DNA of 64,000 nt from Betaproteobacteria bacterium (GTDB taxonomy: Bacteria > Pseudomonadota > Gammaproteobacteria > Burkholderiales > Rhodocyclaceae): the NCBI GenBank assembly GCA_012026885.1, contig VEPL01000008.1, positions 1-64,000 on the forward strand. Reading direction: 5' to 3'. Within the stretch, counting starts at the first letter, position 1. Every line of letters starts with the position of its first letter. This document shows, piece by piece, positions 17,314 to 25,536 of this stretch. A program made the translations under genes and the position numbers. The notes below the pieces were generated by a model. The model saw nothing but the letters and a program-made list of their open reading frames with translations. It did no database searches and was not told the DNA's origin.

Positions 17314-19400
17314 GCGACAAGCGGCACCCCGACCTCGTCGCGACCCTCGCCACGCTGGTCAGCGCCTTCGCCGTCACCGCCTTCTTCATCGGCGACCTGA
17401 TCCTGTCGCGCCAGAACGAGATCAATGGCGCACGTTTGCGCGTCGACCAGTTCGGCATCATGCTCGCCGAACATGCGTCGCGCACCTTCGAAGCCGTGGA
17501 CATCCTGCTCCGGGAAGTGGCCGGCGACCTGAGCGAGCGCAAGGGCGACTGGGAAACCTGGACCCCTCCCCGCGGCTGGGAGTACATCTCCCAGCGCCAC
17601 TCGCGCACCCTGCCACAGTTGCGCGACCTTGCCGTGTTCGACCGCCAGGGCGAGCAGCGCTTCATCTCGACTTACTTCCCGGCACCGCGCATCAACGTCC
17701 GCGACCGGCCCTACTTCGCGACACTCGAGGGGGGCGCCGCCACGGCCGTCTTCGGCCCCTATGTCGGCCGCAACTCCGGGCGCTATACCTACGCCCTCGC
17801 CCGCCGCATCACCGGTGCACGCGGCGAATTCGCCGGGGTTGCCTTCGCCGCCATCGAGCCCGGCTATTTCCACGACTTCTGCTGGTCCAACCGCCTTGCC
17901 GACGACTTCGAGGCCGTGCTGGTCAACGCCGGCGGACTCGTCGTCGCCTCCTGCCGCCCGACCGACCTTTCGCGCCAGTCGCCGCTACTCGGGGCGGCGG
18001 CGGCAGATACCCTCTACGGCGGCCGCCTGCGCGACTGGCTGCCGGAGCGCGGCACCGCCAGCGGCAACGGCCTGATCGCCTCGGTCACGCCGGTGCCCGA
18101 CCAGCCGGATTTGCGCATCATCGCCGCGCTGCCCGAGGCGACCGCCCTTGCGGCATGGAACAAGCGCCTGTCGCAGATGGGCATCCTCGCAGCGCTCCTC
18201 CTCCTCATCCTCTTCGGCAGCACCATCCTGGTCCGCCGCTACCTGCACGACATGCGCGCGATGACCGACGAACTCGCCCACAGCCATGAGGACCTCGCCC
18301 GCAGGGTTGCCGAGGCGACCGCCGAGTTGTCGGTGCAGAAGGAGGAGGCGGAGCGGGCCAACCGCGCCAAGAGCCGCTTCCTCGCGGCAGCCAGCCATGA
18401 CCTGCGGCAGCCGCTGCACGCCATGTCGCTGTTCGCCGCCGACCTGCGCCGCCAGGTGCGCAGCGGCAATGCCTCCGGTTTGCCCCACCTCGCCGACCAG
18501 ATCGTCATTTCGACCGGCCAGTTGGGCCAGTTGTTCGATTCCCTGCTCGACATCTCGCGCCTCGACGTTTCGGGCATCAGCCCGGAGGTCTGCGAATTCC
18601 CGCTCGACCCGGTGCTCGAACGCCTCGTCGCCTCGTTCCGCCGCAGCGCGGCCGACCGCAGCCAGGCGCTGTTGCTGCGGCCGACGGACGCCTGGGTGCG
18701 CTCCGACCCGCAGATGCTCGAGCGCATGATCGGCAACCTGATTTCCAATGCCCTGCGCTACACCCCGCCCGGCGGCCGCATCCTGGTCGCCGTTCGCCGC
18801 CGGCGGAACCGCCTCGCCATCGAGGTGCGCGACAACGGTCCCGGCATCGCGCCGGAACACCAGGAAGCGATCTTCGCGGAGTTCTACCAGGTCGGCAACC
18901 GGGCGCGCGAGGAGGGCCAGGGACTCGGGCTCGGGCTCGCCATCATCGACCGCCTGGCGCGGGCGCTCGGCATCGAGGTTGGCCTGCGCTCGCGTCCCGG
19001 GCACGGCACAACTTTCTCGCTGCTGGTCGAGGAAGGCAGCGAAGCCGGCGCAGTCCTGTGCCGCGGCATCCGCGCCGGCAACAACCCGGTCGTCGCCTTC
19101 GTCGGCAACGGAACCGACATCGCTGCCGCACACGACCTGGCGAAAAGCTGGAAGATGCCCGTGCAGCGCTACGAGCGCCCCGATGCCAAACTCGGCAGCC
19201 TGGCCGAGGGCAGCGTGGTGGTGACCGGGACGGCCGATGCCGCCGATGCGCGCCGGCTATGCCCGGCGCCAGTCGCCGTCGTGGCGCTCGGGGCGGCCGG
19301 CGCCGAGGGTATACATGGCCTGCCGCTGCCGCTGCGGCCGGCCCGGCTGCGCGCCCTCCTGACCCAGCTTCAGAAGGAATTGCCGAAGTCGATGCCGTAG
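17310..19400 (+). CDS. Cache-domain sensor histidine kinase with pseudo-receiver tail
   Basis: This 696-residue protein has TM1 (about 10-32), a periplasmic dCache/PDC-like sensor domain (about 35-285, with INVRDRPYFATL and FGPYVGRNSGRY), and TM2 (about 290-312). A short coiled coil follows, then HisKA with phospho-acceptor His363 in AASHDLRQPLHA. HATPase_c has NLISNALRYTP, VRDNGPGIAPEH and GLGLGLAII. Residues about 590-690 look like a degenerate receiver without a clear phospho-acceptor Asp. The DLRQPLHA H-box is typical of kinases working with LuxR-type regulators, and such a regulator lies convergently next door with a 31-base overlap. I use the ATG at 17310; the much longer upstream frame is a shadow of the IOR gene. 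Confidence 0.88.
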   Translation: MSDKRHPDLVATLATLVSAFAVTAFFIGDLILSRQNEINGARLRVDQFGIMLAEHASRTFEAVDILLREVAGDLSERKGDWETWTPPRGWEYISQRHSRTLPQLRDLAVFDRQGEQRFISTYFPAPRINVRDRPYFATLEGGAATAVFGPYVGRNSGRYTYALARRITGARGEFAGVAFAAIEPGYFHDFCWSNRLADDFEAVLVNAGGLVVASCRPTDLSRQSPLLGAAAADTLYGGRLRDWLPERGTASGNGLIASVTPVPDQPDLRIIAALPEATALAAWNKRLSQMGILAALLLLILFGSTILVRRYLHDMRAMTDELAHSHEDLARRVAEATAELSVQKEEAERANRAKSRFLAAASHDLRQPLHAMSLFAADLRRQVRSGNASGLPHLADQIVISTGQLGQLFDSLLDISRLDVSGISPEVCEFPLDPVLERLVASFRRSAADRSQALLLRPTDAWVRSDPQMLERMIGNLISNALRYTPPGGRILVAVRRRRNRLAIEVRDNGPGIAPEHQEAIFAEFYQVGNRAREEGQGLGLGLAIIDRLARALGIEVGLRSRPGHGTTFSLLVEEGSEAGAVLCRGIRAGNNPVVAFVGNGTDIAAAHDLAKSWKMPVQRYERPDAKLGSLAEGSVVVTGTADAADARRLCPAPVAVVALGAAGAEGIHGLPLPLRPARLRALLTQLQKELPKSMP

Positions 19401-20035
19401 CGGGCGACGGCAACCAGGGCCTGGGTGCGGCTGCTGACGCCGAGCGCCTTGAAGACAGCCGTCGCGTGGATCTTGACGGTCCCCTCGGAGAGGCCGAGCT
19501 GATCGGCGATATCGCGGTTCGAGAGGCCGCGCACCATAAGCGCCAATACCTGCGCCTGGCGTTCGGTCAGGCCGATTTCCGACGGGTCGATGCCGGCACT
19601 GTTGGGCGGCACCGGCGCCACGTCGTCAAGGCGCGCTCCAGCGCTCATGCCGGGCGGGCGGAAGATGCCGCCGTCGAGCACCTCGCGTACGGCTGCCACC
19701 AGCGCCTCGCCGGAAAAAGCCTTGGGGATGAAGCCGGCTGCACCGAGGTTCATGACCCGCGACACCGTCGGCGGGTCGTCGAAAGCCGAGACAACCGCGA
19801 CCGGAATGGTCGGATGGTTGCGGCGCAGGATGTCGAGACCGACAAAGCCGTCGATGCCCGGCAAAGCCAGATCGAGCAGCACGAGATCGAAATCGGTCTC
19901 GCTCTCGAGCAGTTGCAGCGCCGATTCGAAATCCGCGCATTCACTGATCCGGAATTCCGGATCGCTCTGCGCCAGGAGGCGCACCATGCCCTCGCGCACC
20001 AGCGCGTGGTCCTCGACTACCAGAATCCTGAGCAT
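19370..20035 (-). CDS. LuxR/NarL-family response regulator
   Basis: This 221-residue protein has an N-terminal receiver (acidic pair Glu8-Asp9, phospho-acceptor Asp55 in LVLLDLALPG, and conserved Lys in FIPKAF near 107). A linker follows, then a C-terminal HTH_LuxR domain (LTERQAQVLALMVRGLSN, IADQLGLSEGTVKIH near 160-190). ATG 20035 is preceded by GGGAGG at five bases, so I prefer it to the in-frame GTG at 20041. Its 3' end overlaps the 3' end of the Cache kinase by 31 bases, a convergent arrangement. It is the probable output partner of that kinase; its targets are unknown. Confidence 0.88.
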   Translation of the reverse strand: MLRILVVEDHALVREGMVRLLAQSDPEFRISECADFESALQLLESETDFDLVLLDLALPGIDGFVGLDILRRNHPTIPVAVVSAFDDPPTVSRVMNLGAAGFIPKAFSGEALVAAVREVLDGGIFRPPGMSAGARLDDVAPVPPNSAGIDPSEIGLTERQAQVLALMVRGLSNRDIADQLGLSEGTVKIHATAVFKALGVSSRTQALVAVARYGIDFGNSF

Positions 20036-20121
20036 TCCCACCTCCCTTTTTGTCCTGCTAATTTACCATCAGCGTCATTCATTTGGTTTAAGATGAAACG
20101 ATATCCAGACAGGAGAGAGAC

Positions 20122-20589
20122 ATGTCCGAATTCAGCCAGAACAGCAACGACCCCCTCGCCTTCGTCCGCAACCTGTGGGGCGGCATGGGGCTGTCGATGC
20201 CCGGGATGACCGTTCCCACCTTCGATGTCGACGAACTCGACAAGCGGATCAAGGACATGAAGGCCGTCGAGGGCTGGCTGCGCATGAATCTGTCCATGCT
20301 GCAGATGACCATCCAGGGTCTCGAGATGCAACGCACGACCCTGGGCGCCGTGCAGGCGATGGGCCAGATGGCGAAAGACAGCGCCCGTGCGATGGCCAGC
20401 CCCGAGCCGGCGGCGGCGCCCGAACCGGAAGCCAATCCTGCCCTGTCGGAAGCCGCCATGTGGCCGTGGCAGATGATGCAGCAGATGCGCGAGCGCATGC
20501 AGGAGACTGCGGAAGCGGCCGCCCAGGCAGTCACGCCGGAAGCCAAGAAGAAGCCCGCCGCCCGGCGCAGCAGCGCGGCGCGCAAGTAG
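20122..20589 (+). CDS. phaM: PhaM-family PHA granule regulatory protein
   Basis: This 155-residue protein matches the PhaM group. The N-terminal DPLAFVRNLWGGMG and VDELDKRIKDMKAVEGWL are followed by SMLQMTIQGLEMQRTTL, a helical region, and a Met/Gln-rich stretch. The end is a short Lys/Ala/Arg-rich histone-like tail. In Ralstonia eutropha PhaM activates PHA synthase PhaC and links granules to the nucleoid; the basic tail is the DNA-binding part. The tail here is short compared with the KP-repeat tails I recall. RBS AGGAGAG precedes the ATG. No PHA synthase gene is in the window. Confidence 0.85.
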   Translation: MSEFSQNSNDPLAFVRNLWGGMGLSMPGMTVPTFDVDELDKRIKDMKAVEGWLRMNLSMLQMTIQGLEMQRTTLGAVQAMGQMAKDSARAMASPEPAAAPEPEANPALSEAAMWPWQMMQQMRERMQETAEAAAQAVTPEAKKKPAARRSSAARK

Positions 20590-20592
20590 CCT

Positions 20593-21492
20593 TCAGGCCG
20601 CGGCCAGCCAGGCCGCCCACAGCGGCAGCGTCAGCATCGACCCGAGCGTGGTCGCCGAGATCAGCCAGGCGACGCTGCGCCCGTCGCCACCCATGCGCAT
20701 CGCCAGGATATAGGCCGATGACGCGGTCGGCAGCGCCGCGAACAAGACCGCGACCTGGAAATTCAGGCCGTCCAGCCCGAGCAACCGGCCGGCGGCAATG
20801 GCGATCAGCGGCAGGGCGAGCAACTTGACCGCAACCAGCCAGCCCGACAGCGCGCGCAGGCCGGTGCTACCTTGCAGGCGCAAGGCCGCGCCGACCGTAA
20901 TCAGGCCAAGGGCGATCGACGCATCGGCGAGGCGCCCGAGGAAGGATTGCAGCGGCGCCGGCGGCACGAAGCCGGCAAGGTTCAGGGCAAAGCCGGCTGC
21001 CGTGCCCCAGATCAGCGGGTTGCGCGCCACCTCCCGCCAGAGGCCGGCCTCGCCATGGCGGGCGAGCATCCACACCGAGACAAAGTTGGCAACCGGCACC
21101 GCGGCACCAACGATGAGACCCATCGTGGCGATCCCCGGTGCCCCGAAGAGCATGCCGGCAACCGCCAGGGCGATGTAGGAATTGAAGCGGTAACCGCACT
21201 GGAAGACCGAAGCGAAGACGAGCGGGGGCACGCGCAGCAGCAGGCGCGGCAAGACGCCGAGCAGCATGCCGCTGGCCATCGCGGCGAAGGCGGTGGCCAG
21301 CAGCGGCACGGCGGCAGCCAGGTCGAGCCGGGTCCGCACGATGGCATTGATCAGGAGTGCCGGGAACAGGATGAAATAGACGAGCTTCTCGACCCCGCTC
21401 CAGAAGTGGTCGCCGAGATGCATCCAGCGGCGGATGGCGACGCCAAGCAGGATCAGCGCAAAGTCGGGAAGCAGCAGGAGGGCGGTGTTCAT
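20593..21492 (-). CDS. AEC-family (auxin efflux carrier-like) transporter
   Basis: This 299-residue membrane protein has about ten hydrophobic helices. The N-terminal segment DFALILLGVAIRRWM and the pore segment GAAVPVANFVSVWML near residue 130 match the AEC family (Pfam Mem_trans). So do FRFNSYIAL-type residues near 105 (YRFNSYIALAVAG) and the C-terminal PTASSAYILAMRMGGD near 255. Members export or import small organic acids such as malate or malonate. It is convergent with phaM, three bases apart. The substrate is not predictable from sequence. Confidence 0.87.
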   Translation of the reverse strand: MNTALLLLPDFALILLGVAIRRWMHLGDHFWSGVEKLVYFILFPALLINAIVRTRLDLAAAVPLLATAFAAMASGMLLGVLPRLLLRVPPLVFASVFQCGYRFNSYIALAVAGMLFGAPGIATMGLIVGAAVPVANFVSVWMLARHGEAGLWREVARNPLIWGTAAGFALNLAGFVPPAPLQSFLGRLADASIALGLITVGAALRLQGSTGLRALSGWLVAVKLLALPLIAIAAGRLLGLDGLNFQVAVLFAALPTASSAYILAMRMGGDGRSVAWLISATTLGSMLTLPLWAAWLAAA

Positions 21493-21526
21493 CGCCCTGT
21501 CCGGCCGCTAGGCGCTGCGGTTTGCC

Positions 21527-22105
21527 TCATGAGCGGCAGTCGTCGTATTGGCGGCGCAGGCGGTTGAGCCCCTGCTTGAAGGCTTCGGCGTCGCCATGGT
21601 CGAAAAAGCGCGGATAGCGGTCGTGCGCCGCCTTGACCCGCCGCGCATGCTTGATCGGACACCAATACTGCTCGGTGCGGGCGGCAACCTCGCGGGCGTA
21701 GGCCGCCACGCCATTGCCGTACGAGCAGTAGAAGCAGTTGAATTTCTCGATCAGGTTCAGGTAGGGCAAATCCTCGCGGTCGAAGACAAGATAGTCGCTG
21801 CGACTGACCTTGGGAATGCGGTAGACCGGGAAACAGATGGCCTGGTAGACGGTCACGAAGACATCAAGCATGAGGAAGGGAATCCAGCCGGCGTAGATCA
21901 CCGGGGAGGTCAGCACCACGAGCAGGCGCGAGCGGATCATGAAGCGGAACAGCCCGGTCTTGTAGCGGCGCTGCTGGCGCGCGAACTCGTCGGCCAGCTC
22001 GGCCCTGCGCTGGGCCCACTCGTCGCGCGCCTTGCGGTACTCCTCGTCGAGTTCGTCCTGCAGCGCGGCGATGCGCGTGAGCAGTTCGTCGATGTGCTGT
22101 CTCAT
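21527..22105 (-). CDS. Conserved protein with coiled coil, membrane hairpin and CxxC
   Basis: This 192-residue protein has an N-terminal charged coiled coil (about 1-48) and a hydrophobic stretch (about 55-90: LLVVLTSPVIYAGWIPFLML). A conserved-looking C-terminal half follows, with EKFNCFYCSYGNGV, EQYWCPIKHARR and PRFFDHGD. Three cysteines (the CxxC pair and CPI) plus a His could bind metal or a cofactor. I remember similar hypothetical proteins in betaproteobacteria but no assigned function. It lies 34 bases upstream of the AEC transporter on the same strand. Confidence 0.78.
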   Translation of the reverse strand: MRQHIDELLTRIAALQDELDEEYRKARDEWAQRRAELADEFARQQRRYKTGLFRFMIRSRLLVVLTSPVIYAGWIPFLMLDVFVTVYQAICFPVYRIPKVSRSDYLVFDREDLPYLNLIEKFNCFYCSYGNGVAAYAREVAARTEQYWCPIKHARRVKAAHDRYPRFFDHGDAEAFKQGLNRLRRQYDDCRS

Positions 22106-22154
22106 GATCGTTCCTCCAGGGTCGCCGCATCATGCCCCAGGGAACACTCGGCAA

Positions 22155-23333
22155 TCAACCGAAGGCGCCCGCCGCCGCGTAGTACGCAACCTCTGCCGGG
22201 GTGCAGCCGAGGCCGGCGAGGATAGCCTCGTTGTGCTCCCCGGCCGCCGGCGCCGGGTGGCGGATCGCGAAAGGATGGCCGGACATGCGCAGGGGCGGCG
22301 CGAACTGGGTCAGGCCCGGCGTCTCGACGACCATGCCACGGGCCACGACCTGCTCGTTGTGCAGGGCTTCGTCGGGTGCGAGAACCGGCGTCACGCAGCA
22401 GTCGACCGCAGCAAAGCGGGCCGCCCAGGCGTCACGGCCCTGCGTTGCGAACAGTGCCGCCATTTCGGCACGCAGGGCGGGATCCCACTGGCGAGCGCCC
22501 CATTCCGGGCGGCCGAGGGTAGCGCAGCACAGTTGCCAGAATTTGCTTTCGAGCGCGCCGACCGCCATGTGGCGGCCGTCGGCGCAGCGATAGACGGCAT
22601 AGCAGGGCAGGCCGCCGTTCAACAGGTCGCTGCCGCGCGGCGCCGGCCCGCGACCTTCGGCCAGGCGCAGCATGACGAAGTAGGTGTGGGCGAGCACGCT
22701 GTCGGTCATCGCCACGTCGACGTGGCGCCCCTTCCCGGTCGCGCGCGCATCGAGCACGCCGGCGAGGATGCCCGTCGTCGCCGTCAGCGCACCACCGAGC
22801 AGGTCGGCGATCTGGAAATTGGGGATCGCCGGGTCGTCGCCCTCGCGGCCGATCTGGTCGAGCACACCCGCATACCCGAGGTAATTGATGTCGTGGCCGG
22901 CCAAGTCGCGGTATGGTCCGTCCTGGCCGTAGCCGCTGATCGAGCAATAGACGATGCGCGGATTCACCGCGGCGCAGGCGGCATGGCCAATGCCCAGCTT
23001 GTCGACGACGCCCGGCCGGAAACTCTCGACGACGACATCGGCCGTCGCCACAAGGCGCAGGAAGACCTCGACCCCGGCCGCCTGCTTTAGGTCGAGGCGC
23101 AAGCCAAGCTTGTTGCGGTTGATCATGCGGAAATAGGCGCTGTCGCCGCCCTTGCCGGTGCCCAGCGTACGCGCGTAGTCGCCGATCCCCGGGTCCTCGA
23201 TCTTGATGACCTCGGCGCCGAGATCGGCGAGATGGAGCGTGGCGACCGGCCCGGGTAGCAGACGGGTCAGGTCGAGGATGCGTACGCCGGCGAGCGGGGC
23301 CGGCCTGGCCGGCGCCCCGCCATCAGTAGACAC
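22155..23333 (-). CDS. CaiB/BaiF-family CoA-transferase, AMACR-like
   Basis: This 392-residue family III CoA-transferase resembles alpha-methylacyl-CoA racemase. It starts with the family segment LAGVRILDLTRLLPGP. The catalytic-type residues of the racemase branch are present: His147 in LAGHDINYL and Asp177 in FQIADLLGGAL. This points to alpha-proton racemisation of branched 2-methylacyl-CoA, though true CoA transfer also uses the Asp. The GTG start at 23333 overlaps the stop of the PaaK-like gene by 11 bases, so both are translated together. This fits breakdown of branched acyl-CoA esters formed by the ligases of the locus. Confidence 0.86.
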   Translation of the reverse strand: MSTDGGAPARPAPLAGVRILDLTRLLPGPVATLHLADLGAEVIKIEDPGIGDYARTLGTGKGGDSAYFRMINRNKLGLRLDLKQAAGVEVFLRLVATADVVVESFRPGVVDKLGIGHAACAAVNPRIVYCSISGYGQDGPYRDLAGHDINYLGYAGVLDQIGREGDDPAIPNFQIADLLGGALTATTGILAGVLDARATGKGRHVDVAMTDSVLAHTYFVMLRLAEGRGPAPRGSDLLNGGLPCYAVYRCADGRHMAVGALESKFWQLCCATLGRPEWGARQWDPALRAEMAALFATQGRDAWAARFAAVDCCVTPVLAPDEALHNEQVVARGMVVETPGLTQFAPPLRMSGHPFAIRHPAPAAGEHNEAILAGLGCTPAEVAYYAAAGAFG

Positions 23334-24552
23334 GCCGGTCCTCGATTACCTTGCCGTCATTGGCGAGACTACCCGGTGCCGCAAAGGCGATCTCGCCGCG
23401 CAGCTTGGTGACCTCGCGCAGGCTGGCCACCAGTGCGCTGTCGAGCGCTTCGCCGTTACCGCTGAGTTCGCAGTGCAGGACCATGCGATCCTGTCCGCCC
23501 GGGTTGTCGACGACGAGGCGCAGGCGACCCACCTCGGGATGGCGGCGGGCGATGTCGGCAACCTGTTCGGGATGGACGAACATGCCCTTGATCTTGGTCG
23601 TCTGGTCGGCACGCCCCATCCAGCCCTTGAGGCGGACATTCGTGCGCCCGCAGGGCGAACTGCCGTGCAGGACGGCGGAGAGGTCGCCGGTGGCGAAGCG
23701 GATCAGGGGATAGTCGCCATTGAAGGTAGTGACCACGACCTCGCCGACCTCGCCCGGGGCGACCGGATCGCCGGTGCCGGGCCGGACGATCTCGACCAGC
23801 AGATCTTCCTCGACGACCAACCCTTCCTCGGCTTCTGTCTCGTAGGCGATGGTGCCGATATCGGCCGTCGCGTAGCACTGGCGCACCGTGATACCGCGCT
23901 CGTTGAGCCAGCTGCGCGTCACGCCCGGCAGCGCCTCGCCGGAAACCAGCGCCTTCTTCAGCGACGAAATGTCGGCACCCAGTTCCCCGGCCTTCTCGAC
24001 GATGATGCGCAGGAAGGACGGCGTGCCGACATAGCCGTCCGGCCGCAGGTCGACCATCGCCTGCACCTGCTGCTCGGTCTGCCCTGTGCCGCCCGGGAAA
24101 ACCGCGCAGCCCAGCTTGCGCGCCCCGCCCTCCATCATGAAGGCACCGGGTGTGAAGTGGTACGAATAGCAGTTGTGCACCAGGTCGCCGTGCCGGAAAC
24201 CGGCGGCGTAAAGTGCCCGCGCGGTCCGCCAGTGATCCATTTCGCCGCCCTGCAGCTCATAGATCGGGCCCGGCGACGCGAACACCCGCTTCGCCTTTTG
24301 CCGCGACAACGAATTCAGTCCGCCGAAGGGCGGGGTCTTTTTCTGCAACTCGATCAGGTCGCGCTTGCGGGTCAGCGGCAGATGCGCCAGCGCCTCGCGC
24401 GAGGTGCATTCGAACGGGTTGATGCCCGCCAGCGCATGAAAATAATAGGACGACGTCTCCTTGGCGTGCGCCAGCTGACGCGCCAACTTGTCCATCAGGT
24501 CGGCCTCGCGTTCCTCGGGGTCGCGGGTCTCGAGCGGATCGTAGAAGCTCAT
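23323..24552 (-). CDS. PaaK-like AMP-dependent CoA ligase, atypical P-loop
   Basis: This 409-residue adenylate-forming protein resembles phenylacetate-CoA ligase (PaaK). Recognisable parts are LVSGEALPGVTRSWL near residue 215, YATADIGTIAYE near 235, LIRFATGDLSAV near 300 and a C-terminal GRADQTTKIKGMFVHPEQV near 330. The usual SSGTTGKPT P-loop is not present; the equivalent stretch reads RVFASPGPIYEL. This may be a subfamily with changed nucleotide handling, so the substrate (an aromatic or short branched acid) and even activity are uncertain. ATG 24552 follows GGAGA. It shares an 11-base overlap with the CaiB-type gene. Confidence 0.82.
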   Translation of the reverse strand: MSFYDPLETRDPEEREADLMDKLARQLAHAKETSSYYFHALAGINPFECTSREALAHLPLTRKRDLIELQKKTPPFGGLNSLSRQKAKRVFASPGPIYELQGGEMDHWRTARALYAAGFRHGDLVHNCYSYHFTPGAFMMEGGARKLGCAVFPGGTGQTEQQVQAMVDLRPDGYVGTPSFLRIIVEKAGELGADISSLKKALVSGEALPGVTRSWLNERGITVRQCYATADIGTIAYETEAEEGLVVEEDLLVEIVRPGTGDPVAPGEVGEVVVTTFNGDYPLIRFATGDLSAVLHGSSPCGRTNVRLKGWMGRADQTTKIKGMFVHPEQVADIARRHPEVGRLRLVVDNPGGQDRMVLHCELSGNGEALDSALVASLREVTKLRGEIAFAAPGSLANDGKVIEDRRVY

Positions 24553-24573
24553 CTCATTTTTCTCCGTTTTTGG

Positions 24574-24583
24574 CGGTCGACCG
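24574..24583. promoter_or_regulatory. 10-bp palindrome upstream of PaaK-like ligase
   Basis: CGGTCGACCG is a perfect palindrome 21 bases upstream of the ligase start and so near the expected transcription start or ribosome site. Together with TTTGC/GCAAA elements at 24584-24667 it suggests an operator region. No binding factor is identified. Confidence 0.35.
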
Positions 24584-24650
24584 TAGCAAATGAACCGGGC
24601 AGTCGCGAGATCGCAAAATAGCCAGTCAGGGCAAGGCGGAGCGCGGCGCC

Positions 24651-24667
24651 GTTTGCTATCTGCAAAC
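24651..24667. promoter_or_regulatory. Inverted repeat GTTTGC-N5-GCAAAC
   Basis: Perfect 6-bp half sites flank five bases in the 156-base gap between livF and the PaaK-like ligase. A further TTTGCTA (minus strand) lies at 24584-24590 and GCAAAA at 24613-24618. The spacing suits a dimeric regulator, or the repeat may simply form a weak hairpin. The gap contains no gene. Confidence 0.4.
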
Positions 24668-24708
24668 AAGCCGCGCGACAACGCCGCCTTGGCGGGCGCA
24701 CTGCGACC

Positions 24709-25521
24709 TCAGGAAAGCCAGCGCTTGCGGCGGCGGTAGTGCTTGACGTCCTTGAACGACTTGCGCCCGGACGATGACAGGCCGAGGTAGAACTCCTTGA
24801 CGTCCTCGTTGTTGCGCAGGTCCTCGGCCGAGCCCTCCATGACGACGCGGCCGTTTTCGAGGATGTAGCCGAAATCGGCGTAGCGCAGCGCGATGCTGGT
24901 GTTCTGCTCGGCCAGCAGGAAGGTCACCTTCTCGCGCTGGTTGAGGTCCTTGACGATGGTGAACACTTCCTCGACGATCTGCGGCGCCAGGCCCATCGAC
25001 GGCTCGTCGAGCAGCACCATACGCGGCTCAGCCATCAACGCCCGACCGATAGCACACATCTGCTGCTCGCCGCCCGAGGTGTAGGCAGCCTGGCTGGTGC
25101 GCCGTGTCTTCAGGCGCGGGAAATAGTTGTAGACCTTCTCGAGGGTCGCGTTGACCGCGCCCTTGCCGTCCTTGCGCGTGTAGGCACCGGTCAGCAGGTT
25201 TTCCTCGATGGTCAGGTGGCCGAAGCAGTGGCGGCCTTCCATGACCTGGACGACACCACGCCTGACCAGGTCGGCCGGGGTCAGCGCCTCGACACGCTCG
25301 CCCTTCAGTTCGATCGAACCCTTGGTCACCTCGCCGCGCTCGCCGTGCAGCAGGTTGCTGACCGCGCGCAGGGTCGTGGTCTTGCCGGCACCGTTGCCGC
25401 CCAGCAGCGAGACGATGCTGCCTTCGGGGACGTTGAAGGAAACGCCCTTGAGGACGAGGATCACGTGGTTGTAAATGACCTCGACGTTGTTCACGTTGAG
25501 GAAGATATTGGCGGCGGTCAT
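24709..25521 (-). CDS. LIV-type ABC transporter ATPase LivF, second system
   Basis: This 270-residue ATPase has Walker A GGNGAGKTTTLR, signature TSGGEQQMCAIGRAL, Walker B MVLLDEPSMGL and FLLAEQNTS, so it is LivF-like. It carries a C-terminal basic extension (KSFKDVKHYRRRKRW) beyond the usual ending EFYLG. It belongs to the second LIV-type importer of the window, but a strong terminator separates it from its binding-protein gene, and it is about 35 codons longer than livF at 5901-6605. Its substrate is likely an aromatic or branched carboxylate given the neighbouring ligases. Confidence 0.88.
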   Translation of the reverse strand: MTAANIFLNVNNVEVIYNHVILVLKGVSFNVPEGSIVSLLGGNGAGKTTTLRAVSNLLHGERGEVTKGSIELKGERVEALTPADLVRRGVVQVMEGRHCFGHLTIEENLLTGAYTRKDGKGAVNATLEKVYNYFPRLKTRRTSQAAYTSGGEQQMCAIGRALMAEPRMVLLDEPSMGLAPQIVEEVFTIVKDLNQREKVTFLLAEQNTSIALRYADFGYILENGRVVMEGSAEDLRNNEDVKEFYLGLSSSGRKSFKDVKHYRRRKRWLS

Positions 25522-25536
25522 GTCGGCATCCGGGAG

